Part shown: positions 35,070-43,959 of the stretch, piece by piece
Layout: each line of letters starts with the position of its first letter
Numbering within the stretch: the first letter of the stretch is position 1
Origin: Clostridia bacterium
GTDB taxonomy: Bacteria; Bacillota; Clostridia; TANB77; CAG-508
Reading direction: 5' to 3'
Length of the DNA stretch: 64,000 nucleotides
Assembly: GCA_017437145.1 (NCBI GenBank)
Contig: JAFSBT010000008.1
Span: forward strand, 62,001 to 126,000
Notes under the pieces: generated by a model
Told to the model about the DNA's origin: nothing
Database searches by the model: none
The model's input: the letters and a program-made list of their open reading frames with translations, nothing else
Translations under genes and position numbers: made by a program

Positions 35070-38000
35070 TTACCTCTTTAAAAATTTTTTTATTTCTTCA
35101 ATAATAGTTTGTTTATTTGAAATTTTAAGTGTAATATATGGTTCAATTGCTGGTGAAAATTTAATATTATTTTCATACTCTTCAATTAATTTATTTATAT
35201 CCATATTAAATTTATCTTTTTCAAAAGTAAATACTACATTAGAACTTTTTTGCATTACTTTAATTATTCCTAAATTTCGACATAATATTTTTATTCTTGC
35301 AATATCAATTAATCCAACAACTTCTTTAGGAATTTTTCCAAATCTATCTGAAATATCATCAACTACATTTTTCAAATCTTCTTCATTATTTGCTAATGCA
35401 ATATTTTGATATACTTCAATTTTTTGAGAATTATTTTCTATATATGAATCTGGAATATAACTTGAAACATCTATATCTATAGTGATTTCTTTTTCCTCTT
35501 CTGTTTCTATACCTTTATATTCTTTAATTACTTCATCTAATAATTTACAATATGTGTCATATCCAACCTGGTCCATATGTCCATGTTGCATTTCTCCAAG
35601 TAAGCTTCCTGCCCCTCTTATCTCTAAATCTCTCATTGCGATTTTAAATCCTGAACCAAATTCAGTAAATTCCTTTATTGCTTTTAATCTCTTTTCTGCA
35701 ACTTCTGATAACATTTTATCTTTTTTATATGTTACATATGCATATGCTTGTTTATTAGATCTTCCCACTCTACCTCTTATTTGATAAAGCTGTGCTAAGC
35801 CTAGCCTATCCGCATTTTCTACAATTATTGTATTTGCATTTGGTATATCAATACCTGATTCTAAAATTGTAGTACAAACTAATACATTTGTTTTTTTGTT
35901 TACAAAGTCAAGCATTATATCTTCTAATTCTGCACCGCTCATTTTCCCATGTGCAAATGCAACTTTTGCTTCAGGTACTAATTCAGCAATTCTATTTTTT
36001 TTTCTTTCAATAGATTCTACATTATTGTATAAATAAAAGACTTGCCCTTCTCTTTCCAATTCTTTTGTTATTGCTTCTTTTATAACTTCTTCATCATATT
36101 CTAATACATAAGTTTGAACAGGTATTCTATTTTGTGGTGGTTCATATAAACAAGACATATCTCTTATACCAACCATAGACATATGCAAAGTTCTTGGAAT
36201 TGGTGTAGCTGTCATTGTTAAAACATCAACATTTGTTTTTAATTGCTTGATTTTTTCTTTATCTTTAACTCCGAATCTATGCTCTTCATCAATTATTAAA
36301 AATCCTAAGTTTTTAAATTCTACATCTTTGCTAAGCAATCTATGTGTTCCAATTACTACATCTATTTCACCTAGTTTTATTTTATTTATGATTTCTGTTT
36401 GTTCTTTTTTAGTTCTAAATCGATTTAACACTTCTACTCTTATAGGATACTCTTTCATTCTTTCCTTAAAAGCTTCGTATTGTTGGTTTGCTAAAATTGT
36501 AGTTGGTGCAAGATATGCAACTTGTTTTTGATCCATGCATGCTTTAAAAGCTCCTCTTAGTGCTACTTCTGTTTTTCCATACCCTACGTCTCCACATAGA
36601 AGTCTATCCATAGGTTTATCTTTTTCCATATCTTGCTTTAATTCTTCTATTGCTCTTAATTGATCTGTTGTTTCTTCAAATTCGAAACTATCCTCGAATT
36701 CTTTTTGCCACGGCATATCTTTTGAAAAAGCATAACCTTTTAACTTTTCCCTTTTTGCATATAACTCTATTAAATCTCTTGCAACTTCCTTTAAATTTGA
36801 TTTTACTTTTGCTTTTGTATTAGTCCATTCTTTGCTTCCTAATCTATTTACTTTTGGAGCTCTATTACCTGCACCAATATATCTTCTAATGCTATCTAAA
36901 TTATTTGTTGGAATGTATAAAATATCATCATCCCTATATTTTATTTTTATATAATCTTTTACAATTCCATCTGCCTTTATGGTGTTTACTCCACTGAATT
37001 GTCCTATACCATTTACTCTATGAACGATATAGTCTCCTACTTTTAATTCAGAGAACATTACTGTTTCTCCCTGTTTAAAATCAGCAGATAATTTTCTTCT
37101 TTTCTTTGGAGCCGAAAACACTTCTGTAACAGATATTACAATTAAATTAAAATCATAACATTCAAATCCTGTAGATAACTCACCTTGTGTAAATATTAAA
37201 TTATCATAAGATAATACATCTTCTTCAGAATTTTTTAATAACTCTTTTGTTTTTTTAATATTTTCGGAATTGCCACATGCAATTATTATGGTTTTATTAC
37301 TTTCAACGCTTTTTTGTATTTCCTCAAGCAATAAATCCATTGAACTGCGAAAAAAGTTAACCTCCCTATAGCTAAAGCTATATCCGTTTCTTTTTGCATG
37401 CATACTTTGTTTATCAACAAAACCAATATCTTGTTTTTCTAAATAAATAGTTTGTGTTGTTTTTAAGCTTTCTATAAAGCTTATATAATTATTTAAATTA
37501 CCTAAACTTTGAGGAATTGTTTTTCCTCTTTCCGCCAAATTCTTTTTTACACTTTCATTATCTTTAATTATGTTTTCTGAACGTGCTTTTATTTTTCCTA
37601 TCTCATCTAAAAATATTACATAATCGTTTTTTACATAATCTATTAATGTACCCTGACTTTTGTAAAAAACATTAAAATATTTATCAACTTTGTTTAAATA
37701 ATCACCATTTTTTATTTCTTCAAAATCTTCTTCTTCAAATTCTTCGCCATTTAAATTATCTTCTAGAATAAATTCATGTGCTGGATAAATTTTTATATTT
37801 TCTAATTTTTCATCTGTAGACCTTTGAGTTCCTATATCAAAATATCTTATAGAATCAACTTCGTCTCCCCAAAGCTCTATTCTAAATCCCTTTTTTTCTG
37901 AAATAGCAATATCAATAATTCCACCTCTTATGCTAAATTCAGACTTAGATTCTACCATATCACATCTTTCATATCCTAACATTGTAAGTTTAGTTTTTAT

Positions 38001-38450
38001 TTCCGCTAAATCTAAATTTTTTCCTTTATTAATTGTAACTATATTTTTATATAGAGCTTCTTTAGAAATTATTTTTTGTGATACTGCTTCTATTGTAGTT
38101 ACAATAATCTTAGCTTTTTTTGCATATATATTATTTAAGCATGAAATCCTTTGGTATGATATTTCTTTACTTTCAGCTAAATAGTTGTATGTTAAAATTT
38201 CTCTTTTAGGAAAGAAATCTATTTGATTAGAAAAATATTGTAAATCTTTAATTATTTTTTTTGCTTGCATTTCATTATATGTTATTATACAAATTGGTTT
38301 TTCAGTATAAAATGATGTTGCATATGCAAAATGGACCTTACCTACATCAGTAAGACCTGAAAGCATAATTGGATTTACGTTATCTTGTACATCCTTTATA
38401 TATGTTTTAAATTTTTTAAAATTAGGTAAAACTTTTATAGTTTCATTCAT
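35070..38450 (-). CDS. mfd: Transcription-repair coupling factor Mfd
   Basis: An 1126-residue protein with the Mfd layout: UvrB-like N-terminal region (about 20-300), the RNA-polymerase-interaction domain (about 480-560, KVGDYIVHRVNGIGQFSGV), a translocase module with LLCGDVGYGKTEVALR (Walker A), FLIIDEEHRFGV (DEEH box), TMTATPIPRTL and LVCTTILESGIDIPNANT, and a C-terminal TRCF domain. Mfd removes stalled RNA polymerase at lesions and recruits UvrA. It is the first gene of a two-gene operon. Confidence 0.97.
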   Translation of the reverse strand: MNETIKVLPNFKKFKTYIKDVQDNVNPIMLSGLTDVGKVHFAYATSFYTEKPICIITYNEMQAKKIIKDLQYFSNQIDFFPKREILTYNYLAESKEISYQRISCLNNIYAKKAKIIVTTIEAVSQKIISKEALYKNIVTINKGKNLDLAEIKTKLTMLGYERCDMVESKSEFSIRGGIIDIAISEKKGFRIELWGDEVDSIRYFDIGTQRSTDEKLENIKIYPAHEFILEDNLNGEEFEEEDFEEIKNGDYLNKVDKYFNVFYKSQGTLIDYVKNDYVIFLDEIGKIKARSENIIKDNESVKKNLAERGKTIPQSLGNLNNYISFIESLKTTQTIYLEKQDIGFVDKQSMHAKRNGYSFSYREVNFFRSSMDLLLEEIQKSVESNKTIIIACGNSENIKKTKELLKNSEEDVLSYDNLIFTQGELSTGFECYDFNLIVISVTEVFSAPKKRRKLSADFKQGETVMFSELKVGDYIVHRVNGIGQFSGVNTIKADGIVKDYIKIKYRDDDILYIPTNNLDSIRRYIGAGNRAPKVNRLGSKEWTNTKAKVKSNLKEVARDLIELYAKREKLKGYAFSKDMPWQKEFEDSFEFEETTDQLRAIEELKQDMEKDKPMDRLLCGDVGYGKTEVALRGAFKACMDQKQVAYLAPTTILANQQYEAFKERMKEYPIRVEVLNRFRTKKEQTEIINKIKLGEIDVVIGTHRLLSKDVEFKNLGFLIIDEEHRFGVKDKEKIKQLKTNVDVLTMTATPIPRTLHMSMVGIRDMSCLYEPPQNRIPVQTYVLEYDEEVIKEAITKELEREGQVFYLYNNVESIERKKNRIAELVPEAKVAFAHGKMSGAELEDIMLDFVNKKTNVLVCTTILESGIDIPNANTIIVENADRLGLAQLYQIRGRVGRSNKQAYAYVTYKKDKMLSEVAEKRLKAIKEFTEFGSGFKIAMRDLEIRGAGSLLGEMQHGHMDQVGYDTYCKLLDEVIKEYKGIETEEEKEITIDIDVSSYIPDSYIENNSQKIEVYQNIALANNEEDLKNVVDDISDRFGKIPKEVVGLIDIARIKILCRNLGIIKVMQKSSNVVFTFEKDKFNMDINKLIEEYENNIKFSPAIEPYITLKISNKQTIIEEIKKFLKR

Positions 38451-38518
38451 AAAAAATTCTCCTCTAAAATTTTTGAAAGTTTAAATATTATATCATAAAA
38501 GCTTAATAAAATAAAGAA

Positions 38519-38545
38519 AAACTGCCGATTTTTATTCGACAGTTA
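38519..38545 (-). terminator. Terminator of the gene at 38552
   Basis: Stem AACTGTCGA / TCGGCAGTT (one G-U pair) followed by TTTTCTTT on the minus strand. Confidence 0.8.
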
Positions 38546-38551
38546 GAAATT

Positions 38552-38905
38552 TTAAATAAATTCTCTTTCTTCTTTAATCATTAAATCTTCCTCTGCACCG
38601 AAAGGTGTTCCCATTATATCTCTTTGTTTATGATAATAATGTTTTGTATCATCTATACTTTTTCTAGGAAAATTAAAATCTGCTATTTCTGAAGCGGTTA
38701 TTTCTATATCACCTTTATATCCACTAACATATATACTACTTAATCTTTTTGCATATAATACATTTCCTATCGCTTTTCTAGTTTCTTCTTCTGAAGGAAT
38801 TCCTTTTAATCCATTATATTCTAATTTAAACTTTCCTTCTCCTATTTCTTTTAAGCTCCATCTAGAATCTAATATACCTTCTAAAGATAAATCTATTTTA
38901 CTCAT
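38552..38905 (-). CDS. Small hypothetical protein
   Basis: A 117-residue acidic protein; the start at 38905 follows AAGGTGGA, and an upstream GTG lies within that signal. It contains LEGILDSRWSLKEIGEGKF and an acidic C-terminus. I do not recognise the family. It stands alone with its own terminator, upstream of mfd. Confidence 0.6.
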   Translation of the reverse strand: MSKIDLSLEGILDSRWSLKEIGEGKFKLEYNGLKGIPSEEETRKAIGNVLYAKRLSSIYVSGYKGDIEITASEIADFNFPRKSIDDTKHYYHKQRDIMGTPFGAEEDLMIKEEREFI

Positions 38906-39023
38906 ATATTCCACCTTTTTTATTTTTTATTTTTAATTTTTCCAATATATTATATCATGGATTTACATAAAAATCAAGAAATTTTATTAGAATTTATTTA
39001 TTATGAATATCTGTATTGAAAAA

Positions 39024-39073
39024 TGTAGGGGCGAACTGTGTTCGCCCGCGGACGACCAATGGTCGCCCCTACA
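39024..39073. repeat. Double hairpin repeat of the TGTAGGGGCG family
   Basis: One full copy, TGTAGGGGCGAAC / GTTCGCCC, is fused head to tail to the inner part of a second one (GGACGACCA / TGGTCGCCCC) ending CTACA. Confidence 0.88.
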
Positions 39074-39090
39074 TATTAAATTCTTATTCT

Positions 39091-39795
39091 CTATTCTAGC
39101 AAGTTCAATGTATCATCTCCTGTCATTCCATCTAAATTATAATATGTTTCTGGTACTTCGCCTACAATTACCGTTTCTACTAAAAGAACTTGGCTTGTAA
39201 TATCTTGTTCTATTGTTTTATATGAGCTCAAGACTTTACTCGAGCAATTAATATTTAAATAAATTCTGTAAATAGTTTGATTTATCCCCTGTGAATTAAA
39301 CTCAGTTTTTAATTCTGTTTCAACATTTCCACTAGTAATTATTTTTATTTTTATTCCAGGTCCCATTCCTGCAAAATACTTGTTTCCTGTTAAAGCTCCA
39401 ATTGGTATCTCTACTTCTTCATTTCCTAATTCAGCAAATTCATTTTCTATTGCAACCGCTATATCTGATGCAATTTTATTTATAACTGCTACATTAGTAA
39501 TTAATGTATTAGTTCCATTTTCACCTTTTTGTATTGTTAGCATTTGATTATAATCATTTTGTTCTAAAACTTCACTACTCTTGGTATTTATAATATTCGT
39601 GGCTATACTTATAACTTTTTGTTTACATGAATTTTCAAAAATTGGTTCTATAGAGCTTATCATAATATAAAAAGTAAAGATTGCAATAATCATAATTATA
39701 AGCAATCTTACTTTATTTTTATTGAAATTATTGTTAACATTAAAAAACTTTATCTTAGGAATCTTTATTCTTTTTCTTGAATAAATACTATCCAT
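39091..39795 (-). CDS. yunB: YunB-like sporulation protein
   Basis: A 234-residue protein with one membrane segment (about residues 30-50) and an exported domain with NTIINTKSSEVLEQ-type and IPIGALTGNKYFAGMGPGI (about 135-153), the conserved core of YunB. YunB is a mother-cell-expressed protein needed for normal spore formation. It starts directly after the stop of the LysM protein gene upstream, so they form one operon. Confidence 0.85.
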   Translation of the reverse strand: MDSIYSRKRIKIPKIKFFNVNNNFNKNKVRLLIIMIIAIFTFYIMISSIEPIFENSCKQKVISIATNIINTKSSEVLEQNDYNQMLTIQKGENGTNTLITNVAVINKIASDIAVAIENEFAELGNEEVEIPIGALTGNKYFAGMGPGIKIKIITSGNVETELKTEFNSQGINQTIYRIYLNINCSSKVLSSYKTIEQDITSQVLLVETVIVGEVPETYYNLDGMTGDDTLNLLE

Positions 39796-41340
39796 TTATA
39801 CTGCAACACTTCTTTTCACATATTTTGGAATATATAGTTGCTGTCCTACCTTAATTTTATTTTCATCTTCTATATTATTTAGTCTTACTATATCTTCTAC
39901 TCTAGTTTTAAATTTTTTAGCTATTTTCCACAAAGTATCACCTTCTTTTACAAAATATATGACCATACTATATGAATTGTCACATGACATTTCGCTTTTT
40001 TCAATCTCATTTATAAGATTTATTCTTTCATAGTCTGTTGCTATTGCTGTAAATCCCAATTCAATATCAGCATTTATTTTCCCATTATCTCCAGTAATAA
40101 AATTATCTTTTCTTACTTCTATATCTGTTGAAATATTAGTTGTCGGATTTATATTGCTTAGTTGCATTGTAAACATTAAAGGTGTTGTTACTTCTTTTGT
40201 TTCTACAACCTCATTGTTTCTATAAATAAATTTTATGTTTAAATCGCCCTCATAAGATAATGTATTTCCTTGTATTCGAGTAGTAATTACATTAGGATTT
40301 GCACTAATATCGTAAATTTTATTATTTGATATTTCAGGAACTATTACTTCTTGATTAAATCTATACACATCTAAATAAGCTTCTCTTCTTGTCATAATTG
40401 TAATTTCATTTTCTTTGCATTTAAAATCATTTTCTGTACTATATAAATCTTTTATCAAACTGATTTCTTTATTTTCATAAGCTAAACAAGAAATTTCAAT
40501 CTCAGCTTCTACATATATTGAATTAGAAGCATCTCCTGAATTAGGTTTTATTATTAAGTTTTTTAATTTATACTTTATATCACACATACTATCATCTGTA
40601 ATATTTTCAATATCTACAAATCCCATTATTGGTATTATTGCGTTTATAGTTTTAATTCTGTTATCCTCCGTTAAATACATCAATTTTATTTCTGCATCTG
40701 CCTTTGTAACAACCTTATTATAACTTGTTTTAGAATCTTTATTTATAATTCTGAAATCTACTTTCATTAATTCTGCTAAATCATCTGTTTCATTAAGCAT
40801 TACTGTATCTTTTGCATAAACAATATTTGAACCTTCTCCAATTAAAGTATTTAATTTAATTGTTTCATTTAACATTTGTACATCTTCTTGATTGTTTACA
40901 CTATCAATTATATCTATACACTCATTAGCATATACCGTTATAGCTATGTCCATCATAGCATTTATACTGATTTTTCTACCATTTATAATTTTTGATTCTA
41001 TACTCTTCAAAATTATGTTTTCGTCTACACTCATTCCTACTTTACATTTTTCTAAATCAATGATTTGAGTGAAATCCAATGTAGTGTTTAAACTTCTCGC
41101 ACTTCCATTCTCGTCATCAGCTAAATACATAATATATGTATTTATACATCCATCTATTCTTAATTTCCCATCCATTACTTCTTTTTTATATACACATACT
41201 ATTCCATTTGTATTTAAAATACTTAATACATCTGGTTTTACATCATTTACAATAATATCCCCTTCTACTTTAACCACATCATTTTTTTTAGCAATTAATT
41301 GATTCATGCATAATTGCTGTTTCTCTACTTCTACTAGCAT
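39796..41340 (-). CDS. DUF3794 and LysM domain protein (spore coat/cortex-type)
   Basis: A 514-residue protein. The body has several repeats of the DUF3794 (SpoVID/SipL-type) pattern, for example VVKVEGDIIVNDVKPDVLSI near the N-terminus and ENIILKSIESK-type strands. The C-terminal 50 residues are a LysM motif, YFVKEGDTLWKIAKKFKTRV and GQQLYIPK. In spore-formers such proteins anchor coat or inner-cortex layers (SipL of Clostridioides, SpoVID). Co-transcribed with yunB. Confidence 0.85.
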   Translation of the reverse strand: MLVEVEKQQLCMNQLIAKKNDVVKVEGDIIVNDVKPDVLSILNTNGIVCVYKKEVMDGKLRIDGCINTYIMYLADDENGSARSLNTTLDFTQIIDLEKCKVGMSVDENIILKSIESKIINGRKISINAMMDIAITVYANECIDIIDSVNNQEDVQMLNETIKLNTLIGEGSNIVYAKDTVMLNETDDLAELMKVDFRIINKDSKTSYNKVVTKADAEIKLMYLTEDNRIKTINAIIPIMGFVDIENITDDSMCDIKYKLKNLIIKPNSGDASNSIYVEAEIEISCLAYENKEISLIKDLYSTENDFKCKENEITIMTRREAYLDVYRFNQEVIVPEISNNKIYDISANPNVITTRIQGNTLSYEGDLNIKFIYRNNEVVETKEVTTPLMFTMQLSNINPTTNISTDIEVRKDNFITGDNGKINADIELGFTAIATDYERINLINEIEKSEMSCDNSYSMVIYFVKEGDTLWKIAKKFKTRVEDIVRLNNIEDENKIKVGQQLYIPKYVKRSVAV

Positions 41341-41393
41341 GTTAATCCCTCCTTAAATATTTATCAGTAATTATTATATTAACTAAATAAAAA

Positions 41394-41420
41394 AAAATTC
41401 CTATTTTACTAGGAATTTTT
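41394..41420 (-). terminator. Terminator of veg
   Basis: Stem AAAAATTCCT / AGGAATTTTT with an eight-base loop, followed by a T-rich stretch on the minus strand. Confidence 0.88.
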
Positions 41421-41439
41421 ATTATTCTTAAATTTATTT

Positions 41440-41712
41440 TTACTTTTGTACTGGTGGAATTAAAGGACAATATCCTTCTCCATCAAAAACAGAAACTTCT
41501 AAATCTCTTGTTAAAACATCTGTATATCTGTAACTAACATTAGTATCATGTTCTTCATATTTTACAACAAAAATATTAGGGTAAGTTTCTTGTATTGTTG
41601 CTTCTTCTTCAAAAGGTCTATTTCTTCCAAGTGAACCTTTTACAATTATCTTTTGTCCAATTTTTTGATTAATTTCTGTTTTTAAACTATCAATGTCATT
41701 TTTGTAAATCAT
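41440..41712 (-). CDS. veg: Veg-family protein
   Basis: A 90-residue protein with QKIIVKGSLGRNRPFEEEATI and VVKYEEHDTNVSYRYTDVLT, the Veg family. In Bacillus subtilis Veg modulates biofilm-related gene expression. It has a normal ribosome binding site (AAGAAGGTTGTGATC upstream) and its own terminator. The neighbouring yabG gene has the same order as in other Firmicutes. Confidence 0.92.
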   Translation of the reverse strand: MIYKNDIDSLKTEINQKIGQKIIVKGSLGRNRPFEEEATIQETYPNIFVVKYEEHDTNVSYRYTDVLTRDLEVSVFDGEGYCPLIPPVQK

Positions 41713-41892
41713 GAGATCACAACCTTCTTACTTATGATAGCTTTATCTTAACATTTTTTATAAAAAATGTCAAAAAAACTCGTCTTTCGCCAATTCGCCA
41801 TTTCCGTTGCAGCTCAAGTGTTTCAACCGTTTTTTGTCTTAATATTACAATTGTATTACATTATCATTACAAAAATATTTCACATCTATTTT

Positions 41893-42693
41893 TTAGTTTA
41901 TTATTAGTTTCTTTTTTCCCATCGCCCCTATTCCTCCAACACCTTTTGAACCTTCTTTTATTTCTTTTATAATGTCTGTTGTTGTAACAAATTTATTTTC
42001 TTCTGTTGTAGCAATTTTCTCTGCAATTATTATTGGGTCTATAAAATCTATTAAAATTCTTCCTGGTGATGATGCAAAATTAGCTCCCGCTTCCATAATT
42101 GCCTCAAAAAAACTTTGACATGCTCCAGCAAATATAGATAATTTTTCCAAACTATACTGCCATTTCCTTGCCTCTCTTACAGAACTTACAAAATATTTTG
42201 AATTTCTGTAATTATATATATTATAAAAATTAGTACCGTTTTTAAGCATTGAATCATGTCCTGTTATAATCAGAATATCTGGTTTATATTTTTCTAATAA
42301 CATTCTTATATTATTTGGTTGTTTACTTTCTGGTATATTTTTAACAACTGCATTAAGACCAATTTTATTGTAATATCTTAATGATTTTTCACTATATCTT
42401 TTGTCCCCATCCAAATGCAAAATTTTTCCTGTATATACTTTGCCATTCACTCTTTTATGATAATTCTTTACTCTCTCTGATAATTTATTATTTATCTCTT
42501 TTATATTTTCATTTACAACTCTTTTATCAATTAGTTCTAAATCTTCTAACGGAGCATCTGCTTCTATTCTAATCGATACGCCTTTTAATATTGCAAATTT
42601 TTTAGTATTAATTTTTATTATTCTACTTATTACAAATAATATGTCATTATTATAAGACTTTCTACCTACTACATCGCCTTCTTTAATTTTCAT
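41893..42693 (-). CDS. yabG: YabG sporulation-specific protease
   Basis: A 266-residue protein; the ATG at 42693 follows GGGGTGAG, and an earlier GTG is part of that signal. It opens with KEGDVVGRKSYNNDILF and contains LHLDGDKRYSEKSLRYYNK, KPDILIITGHDS and GACQSFFEAIMEAGANFASSP (conserved His, Cys). YabG cleaves spore coat proteins during coat maturation. It lies upstream of veg. Confidence 0.9.
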   Translation of the reverse strand: MKIKEGDVVGRKSYNNDILFVISRIIKINTKKFAILKGVSIRIEADAPLEDLELIDKRVVNENIKEINNKLSERVKNYHKRVNGKVYTGKILHLDGDKRYSEKSLRYYNKIGLNAVVKNIPESKQPNNIRMLLEKYKPDILIITGHDSMLKNGTNFYNIYNYRNSKYFVSSVREARKWQYSLEKLSIFAGACQSFFEAIMEAGANFASSPGRILIDFIDPIIIAEKIATTEENKFVTTTDIIKEIKEGSKGVGGIGAMGKKKLIIN

Positions 42694-42763
42694 TATATAT
42701 CTCACCCCAACACTTCGACTACTATATTCTATGTCGAATTATGTTGTAACGTGAGTTAAATAA

Positions 42764-43447
42764 CTATATCTCTAAAACAAAATGTGCAACTCTTTCTGCA
42801 GCTAATTTTGCAAATTCATTATAATCTATTTGATTATTTCCATTTAATTTATCTGATATTGATCGAATTACTAGAAAAGGAATTTTATTCAATGTACAAA
42901 CTTGTGCAATTGCAGCTCCCTCCATTTCAACACAATCTGCATTAAACTCTTTTCTTATATATTCTTTAATTTCATTTTTTGTACAAAAAACATCACCTGT
43001 TGCAATAATTCCAAAAATACATTTTGTATTAATTTTACTTTTTTCTATAACTTTGGAACATGCCTTGATTAATTTTTCGTTACTTTCAAAATATTTTCCA
43101 ACTCCTGTTATATAGCCTCTTTTATCACCAAAAGCGGTTGTATCAAAATCATGCTGTACTAGCTTTTCTCCTATAACAATATCGCCAATTTCTAATAGTT
43201 CATTTACTGCTCCTGCTGCTCCTATATTTATTACATATTCAAAATCGAAACTATCAATTAGTAATTGTGTTACTCTAGCTGCGTTTACTTTACCTATTCC
43301 TGCTTTTGTTAAAATATATTGTTTTTCATCAAATTTTCCTATCCAACATTTTAAATCTTTAATTTTTATTTCTTCTAAATTTTTAAATTTAGCTTTTATT
43401 GCTTCAATCTCCTCATCTGTTGCTGTGATAATTAATATACTCTGCAT
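42764..43447 (-). CDS. mtnN: 5'-methylthioadenosine/S-adenosylhomocysteine nucleosidase
   Basis: A 227-residue protein of the Pfs family. It begins LIITATDEEIEAIKAKF, has GIGKVNAARVTQLLID (active-site region), VINIGAAGAVNELLEIGDIVIG, and VEMEGAAIAQVCTLN with the conserved Glu pair, then RSISDKL (catalytic Asp). It hydrolyses MTA and SAH for sulfur recycling. The gene is divergent from the cysteine synthase region. Confidence 0.95.
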   Translation of the reverse strand: MQSILIITATDEEIEAIKAKFKNLEEIKIKDLKCWIGKFDEKQYILTKAGIGKVNAARVTQLLIDSFDFEYVINIGAAGAVNELLEIGDIVIGEKLVQHDFDTTAFGDKRGYITGVGKYFESNEKLIKACSKVIEKSKINTKCIFGIIATGDVFCTKNEIKEYIRKEFNADCVEMEGAAIAQVCTLNKIPFLVIRSISDKLNGNNQIDYNEFAKLAAERVAHFVLEI

Positions 43448-43473
43448 TTATAAACACCTTTCTTTTAATAATT

Positions 43474-43570
43474 TGTATTTAGAATTTAGCATTTGGAATT
43501 TGGGATTATAGGGAAAGGCTGCGAAGAATCACTCTGTACATCCAACTACCAAAATCCAATTACTAAATTT
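43474..43570. repeat. Dispersed inverted-arm repeat, family B copy 1
   Basis: The left part has AGCATTTGGAATTTGG, the right part CCAAAATCCAATTAC, around the core AAAGGCTGCGAAGAATCACT. Other copies are at 47752-47850, 55921-55985, 58130-58221 and 60895-61075. Confidence 0.72.
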
Positions 43571-43668
43571 ATCTAAATCCTTAATTTGTTTTTTTATTAT
43601 ATCACATATTTGCATTTTTTTCTTTTTTATTGTATAATTGTAAAAAATTATTTAAGAGGTATATTTAC

Positions 43669-43761
43669 ATGTTAAAAATAAGAACATCTAATTTAAGTAT
43701 TATTGCTTACACAACAATTAAAAATTGTTGTTCTTTTTGCATGTCTAATTTTATTACCTAA
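43669..43761 (+). CDS. Cys-rich leader peptide upstream of cysteine synthase
   Basis: A 30-codon frame with its own ribosome binding site (AAGAGGT) reads MLKIRTSNLSIIAYTTIK and then NCCSFCM before it ends in SNFIT. Three Cys codons within five positions (TGT TGT TCT TTT TGC, 43726-43740) fall on the 3' arm and U-tract of a hairpin (43711-43739). The codons after them pair with the loop and 3' arm of a second terminator. A 17-codon peptide ending ECCN follows, then the cysteine synthase gene. I infer that the ribosome's progress over the Cys codons senses charged tRNA-Cys. Confidence 0.6.
   Translation: MLKIRTSNLSIIAYTTIKNCCSFCMSNFIT
43711..43739 (+). terminator. Terminator-like hairpin overlapping the Cys codons of the leader
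   Basis: Stem ACAACAATT / AATTGTTGT followed by TCTTTTTG. The right arm contains the two TGT codons. Confidence 0.7.
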
Positions 43762-43792
43762 ATAATTTGTATTAAATAAATATCATAAATTC

Positions 43793-43831
43793 AAAGCATG
43801 TTTAGGTAATAATAATCTAGACATGCTTTTT
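43793..43831 (+). terminator. Second terminator of the cysteine leader
   Basis: Stem AAAGCATGT / ACATGCTTT followed by TTTG. The loop and right arm (43799-43827, TTTAGGTAATAATAATC...ACATGC) are complementary to the leader segment at 43739-43764 (GCATGTCTA...TTATTACCTAAA), so the two structures exclude each other. Confidence 0.72.
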
Positions 43832-43861
43832 GTTTATGTTTAAGAAAGTTTGGTGGTTTAT

Positions 43862-43915
43862 ATGGACAAAACTTATATTAAAATTGGTTTTGCAAAATCC
43901 GAATGTTGTAACTAA
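43862..43915 (+). CDS. Second short peptide ending in Cys-Cys-Asn
   Basis: A 17-codon frame reads MDKTYIKIGFAKSECCN, with GGTGGTTTATATG upstream, the same start context as the cysteine synthase gene 97 bases further on. Two adjacent Cys codons at its end fit a second sensing element. It is very short, so the call is tentative. Confidence 0.45.
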   Translation: MDKTYIKIGFAKSECCN

Positions 43916-43959
43916 TTATATTGAATTTGTATAAAATAATATAATTAGAGGTGGTTTAT